A stretch of DNA of 21,857 nucleotides from Chara braunii (taxonomy: Eukaryota > Streptophyta > Charophyceae > Charales > Characeae). Both the position numbers and the translations under genes were made by a program. Shown here one piece after another: positions 18,676 to 21,857 of the stretch (positions within the stretch are counted from its first letter, which is position 1; each line of letters begins with the position of its first letter). The stretch spans positions 5,360,195 to 5,382,051 of the forward strand of contig BFEA01000009.1 in assembly GCA_003427395.1 (NCBI GenBank). The letters are read 5' to 3'. The notes beneath the pieces were generated by a model. It was not told where the DNA came from, did no database searches, and saw only the letters and a program-made list of their open reading frames with translations.

Positions 18676-20481
18676 CTCGAACTCCCTCGACCCCTTCCCC
18701 TGTCGAACAAGACAACGAGCGGTCTTAGGATCGAGGTCCGAAAGGAGTTACATAGCTAAATCAAATACAGGACATATCCCTCTAAATTATTTCGGCACTT
18801 TATTATAAAAACGCGCATAAAAATCTATCCAAAACAATGACGATACCGAATAGAGTCTTTAGATAAATATCCATAAACAATAAAACACAAACATTCACTG
18901 ATAGATCCCTCCAATCATAACTCAGACACTAACCCCTTAGGATTGCCATTATCAAGGCAAGGCGCGATATACATATGTCACATAAGTGGATACTCCAAAC
19001 ACGAATATAAACAATCGTACAACCCATGATAAATAACATATACTAATAATGATAATTTTTACATGACAAACTCGAATTACCTGTAAGGGTTGTAACTGAC
19101 AGGCACAATATGCTTTATAAACAACCATATGAACGCAACTCAACTGCCAGTTATATACCAAGATAACTCTCAATAACGTATTTTCGTATTCTATAAGACA
19201 GAGGTAGGACTGACAATGAGTAAATAACATGATACAATTGATACAATTGTTACCCCTTCAACTCTTAAGCAAAGCATATGTTACAGAGGGGCAGTGTAAT
19301 CCTCATAAGATAACATCTCGACTCCTGAGTCCCGCTCTAAGGATCAAGCCTCACCGCATCCCTCTCAGATTCCAGCGCTTGCACCTCACCGACCCTATCA
19401 TGGTCAAATGGACAACCCCATCCATACCTATCAAGGCAACGAGGAGCGAATTCGCACCTTTACAAATATGGTGGCCCTACTTAACGGGAGACGAGCCTAG
19501 GTCGCTATCCCAGATCCGCTCTCACTAAGCAGTGGTTGTTTCACCTGGCCATCACAGCCTCAGCGAGGTAGCGAGTGCTTTCCTCTTTTCTCAACAAATA
19601 ATGTAGTTACTCTCCCATCACAGGAGAGATAACAACACCCCACTAATGAACCAGTAACATAGTTCCGGCGTGGGTCTCACTATCAGTTTCGAGACTAATA
19701 ACCGCTTGCTTAAGCCTCATCGAGGGAGTAACAACTCAAGAATGCACTTCCACTGAGGACAAATTATACACGCCGACTAACTCCTCTCCGAAAGAACCAC
19801 CTTCCACAGAAGCAAGTCACCCCATTCACCCTCGGTCCCATGCCAGGCGTGGGTTTCATGTAGAATCTATGTCCTCGTGAAGGCAATCCATGCATACGCC
19901 ATCAATCAAACATCAGACAAAACACAATGAAATCACGTATATAGAGGCAACCAAACAAACCATCATAAATGTAATGCATACATATATCACATATAATTAA
20001 CACGTAGGCCTCTCTTCGGACTAGCCAACCCGCTAATCAAATAATCACTACTTCTCAAACTTTTATCGGTCGTTACATCTAGACAACCTGCTAGGTAACT
20101 CAAACTCACCGCCATCTGATACTGTCAAAGGGTATAGGCAGACAATACCTATCATACCATAATTTAGTCTGAACTCAAGGAAAGATTTTTGCCATTAAAC
20201 CCCTTACTTCGTGCTTATCAGTCACCCCTTCATCCATGTCGCTCACATACCAGAAGCCCCCTCAAAAGCAAGACTCTATCGACCAGAGGAGGGCGACTCG
20301 GCCTCACTTCTAATAGTAAGCACTTCACACTTATGCCACATCCTTAATACACCTTCAACAACAGTCAAGGTATTAAACAATCGACCATATACGTCCAACG
20401 AAAACTTCTCTTTTTTTTCCTAGTTCTCACTTTCTCATACCCAGATGCCGTTCCACTAGGGACAACGACAGACAACCGTTA
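18676..20481 (-). other. 5' untranslated leader of the element
   Basis: About 1.8 kb lies between the PBS and the gag ATG, long but within the range for large plant Ty3 elements. It is AT-rich with no frame above 100 codons. GATACAATT is repeated directly at about 19230-19247. Confidence 0.55.
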
Positions 20482-20499
20482 TCCCCGGCAACGACGCCA
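20482..20499 (-). other. Primer-binding site, tRNA-Asp type
   Basis: The plus strand reads TCCCCGGCAACGACGCCA, which matches the tRNA-Asp 3' end TCCCCGGCAACGGCGCCA with one mismatch. It lies two bases inside the LTR end. On the element strand it begins TGGCG, as a PBS should. tRNA-Asp primers are known from plant Ty3 elements such as Athila. Confidence 0.82.
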
Positions 20500-20501
20500 C
20501 C

Positions 20502-21097
20502 TGTCGTGCGCATCGGTCCGGCACCGCACGTGGCAGCGCGGGACCCTCTCGGCCGCGTCACGCAGGAGTTCGTTTTGAATCCTTCGTCGTGAATATACAT
20601 GGAGTTTCCGCAAGCCGCTCCGGCCGAGTGCGCCAACCATACCTCTCGCGAGCCCCTACGACAGGATAGGGCCTACGCGAGGCACAACTTACCTCCACCT
20701 TACGGGAGCTGTCACCTCCCTTCGGTGGGCGCATCCCCGCCGAGCTACCAGTCCACAGTACGAAAGCTAATCAGTTGCAATCGCAGCAGTGGACCAGCCG
20801 AGGGCGTTTCTCATTCGCTGTAGCATAGGGGCTACACGCGGTAATACGCCTATTGGACCCCCACACGAACCGACATCCTGGGGGGCTGAAGTCTCAAGCG
20901 CGGCCCGACGTCGGTCGACTAGGACGCATCCCACACACCACGCGCACACCACTTTACGAATACAAAAATAAAACACACACACGCACACACATTAAACAAC
21001 GCGACAACACTCCTAGTCCCTTAGTAGCCATCCCATAACTCTCCGATGCGGAAATCGGATAGGCGTCGCGTGCGAGACTTGATATAAAACTGCGCGG
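20502..21097 (-). repeat. Right direct repeat: 5' LTR
   Basis: It ends TGTCG (plus strand) directly before the PBS spacer and matches 8847-9424. It has an extra 18 bp at 21043-21060 that is itself palindromic (CCGAT/ATCGG). On the element strand TTTTATATC (21081-21089) is TATA-like but lies very near the visible left boundary. The true LTR may therefore extend further, or another TATA-like patch (TTTTATTTTTG near 20963) is used. Confidence 0.8.
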
Positions 21098-21480
21098 TGT
21101 CGGACAGCGGCGCGCCACGTCAACGTATAGTTGACTCGTCGCGGCCAGCCTCCGCACCATAGGACTGCATATGGTCACGATCAGCAGAATGTGACACGCT
21201 GGTTGGCCCTTGGGTCAAGCCAGCGGACAAGACAACGCGACGGTCCAGCCCCATGGAGACCGAATCACGGCTTTTGGGCTGAACCGCCGCGTCTGCAAGG
21301 GCCAGATTAGTAGGGCCCGGTCCAAACGGTACTGAAAATGGACCAGGGGTTAGTGACAAAAATAGAATTGACCACTTGGACCGGACTTGCCGTGTCGGGA
21401 AGAGTACGGCCCGAAATGGTCAAGGGGAATAAGATTAGGCCCCTTATTATGATTAAGAGGGGTGTTTTATTTTTAAAACA
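21098..21480. other. Right flank of the LTR element
   Basis: No gene recognised. It does not resemble the sequence after the left LTR, so the LTR homology really stops at 21097. Confidence 0.5.
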
Positions 21481-21857
21481 AGGCCGACCCTTAGTATTCC
21501 AAAGTCGGGCCAGCCCAAGCCCGACGCTAATTTTTAGCATTGGTCCGTGCTATTTTTAGTGTTGGCCGCGCTATTTTTGGCACAGGCCTGAGTTATTTTT
21601 AGTGCAGGCTCTAGCTAAATATAGCACAGGCCCATGCTATTTTTAGCATGGGGCTGACTATCCGTATCCCAAGGTCGGGGCTGTCCCAAGCCCCGCGCTA
21701 TTTTTAGCCAAGTCCCGTGTTAATTTTAGCGCAGGCCCGCGCTATATTTAGCGCAGGCCCGTGTGCTATTTTTAACACGGGACTGACTGTTCGTGTCCCA
21801 AAAGTCGGGACTGTCCCAGTCCCGCGCTAATTTTAGCGCAGGCCCTCGCTAATTTTA
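21481..21857. repeat. Hairpin-rich tandem array with CTATTTTTAG-type loops
   Basis: Units built from GCGCAGGCCCGCGCTATTTT-like sequence recur to the end of the window. A longer unit recurs near 21484, 21651 and 21780. Its hairpins differ between copies but stay paired: GTCGGGC/GCCCGAC (21504-21525), CGGGGCT/AGCCCCG (21676-21695), CGGGACT/AGTCCCG (21806-21824). AU-loop hairpins do the same: CCCATGCTA/TAGCATGGG (21631-21652), CCCGTGT/ACACGGG (21758-21781) and GCGCTA/TAGCGC (21739-21754). The array continues past the window edge. Confidence 0.8.

Larger units (their letters stand above)
8847..21097 (-). mobile_element. Large gag-only LTR retrotransposon (LARD/TR-GAG-like)
   Basis: Direct repeats at both ends, a tRNA-Asp-type primer site beside the right repeat, and a gag with a CCHC knuckle all agree on a minus-strand element of about 12.25 kb. 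The interior is about 11.1 kb. I find no protease, reverse transcriptase, RNase H or integrase motif in its open frames, so it would depend on enzymes from another element. The interior is filled with tandem repeats, hairpins and a U6 pseudogene (14686-14770). I do not see a clear polypurine tract or matching target duplication. The outer edge of the LTRs is therefore uncertain, and the two repeats could belong to recombined copies. Confidence 0.7.

Overview
The window looks like nuclear DNA of a green plant or streptophyte alga. The evidence is one intron-containing gene start whose product resembles plant ZW10/MIP1, a Ty3-type LTR retrotransposon with a tRNA-Asp-like primer site, U6 snRNA retrocopies with oligo(A) tails, tRNA-like dispersed repeats and long microsatellites. 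A charophyte such as Chara is a plausible guess from the style of the Gag protein, but the sequence alone does not prove it. Gene density is very low: one host exon and one transposon gag are all the protein coding I can support.

Layout. 1-4240 is non-coding: a GA microsatellite, a 26-bp perfect inverted repeat (494-576), a degenerate CAGCATAGC-type array (about 1600-2190), a 138-bp tandem duplication (2456-2735), an assembly N between CT and A tracts (3264), and two ~234-bp tandem units next to the host gene (3745-4213). 4245-5432 (minus) is the first coding exon of a ZW10-like vesicle-tethering/kinetochore protein, ending at a clear splice donor. The remaining exons were not found. 5947-6202 holds a U6 retrocopy inserted inside an older U6 retrocopy, each with an A-tail and target-site duplication. 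6900-7260 holds a cluster of tRNA-like (A-box/B-box) segments, and 8217-8313 a foldback element.

8847-21097 is an LTR retrotransposon on the minus strand. It has direct repeats of 578 and 596 bp (about 94% identical by eye), a PBS matching the 3' end of tRNA-Asp with one mismatch, a ~1.8-kb leader, and one gag with a CCHC knuckle broken by one in-frame TAG. About 8 kb of internal DNA follows in which I find no protease, reverse transcriptase or integrase. It therefore looks like a large gag-only or LARD-like non-autonomous element. Its non-coding interior carries tandem repeat families and hairpins, including a run of about ten hairpins (11149-11946) with a nearly constant hexaloop and stems that change on both sides together. 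A second, unrelated family of covarying hairpins fills 21504-21857, to the right of the element.

The most interesting signals are the nested U6-in-U6 insertion, the two hairpin families with compensatory stem changes, and the duplicated exon-end/splice-donor motif beside the ZW10-like exon. Numbers such as LTR identity and chance expectations were worked out by eye and are approximate.
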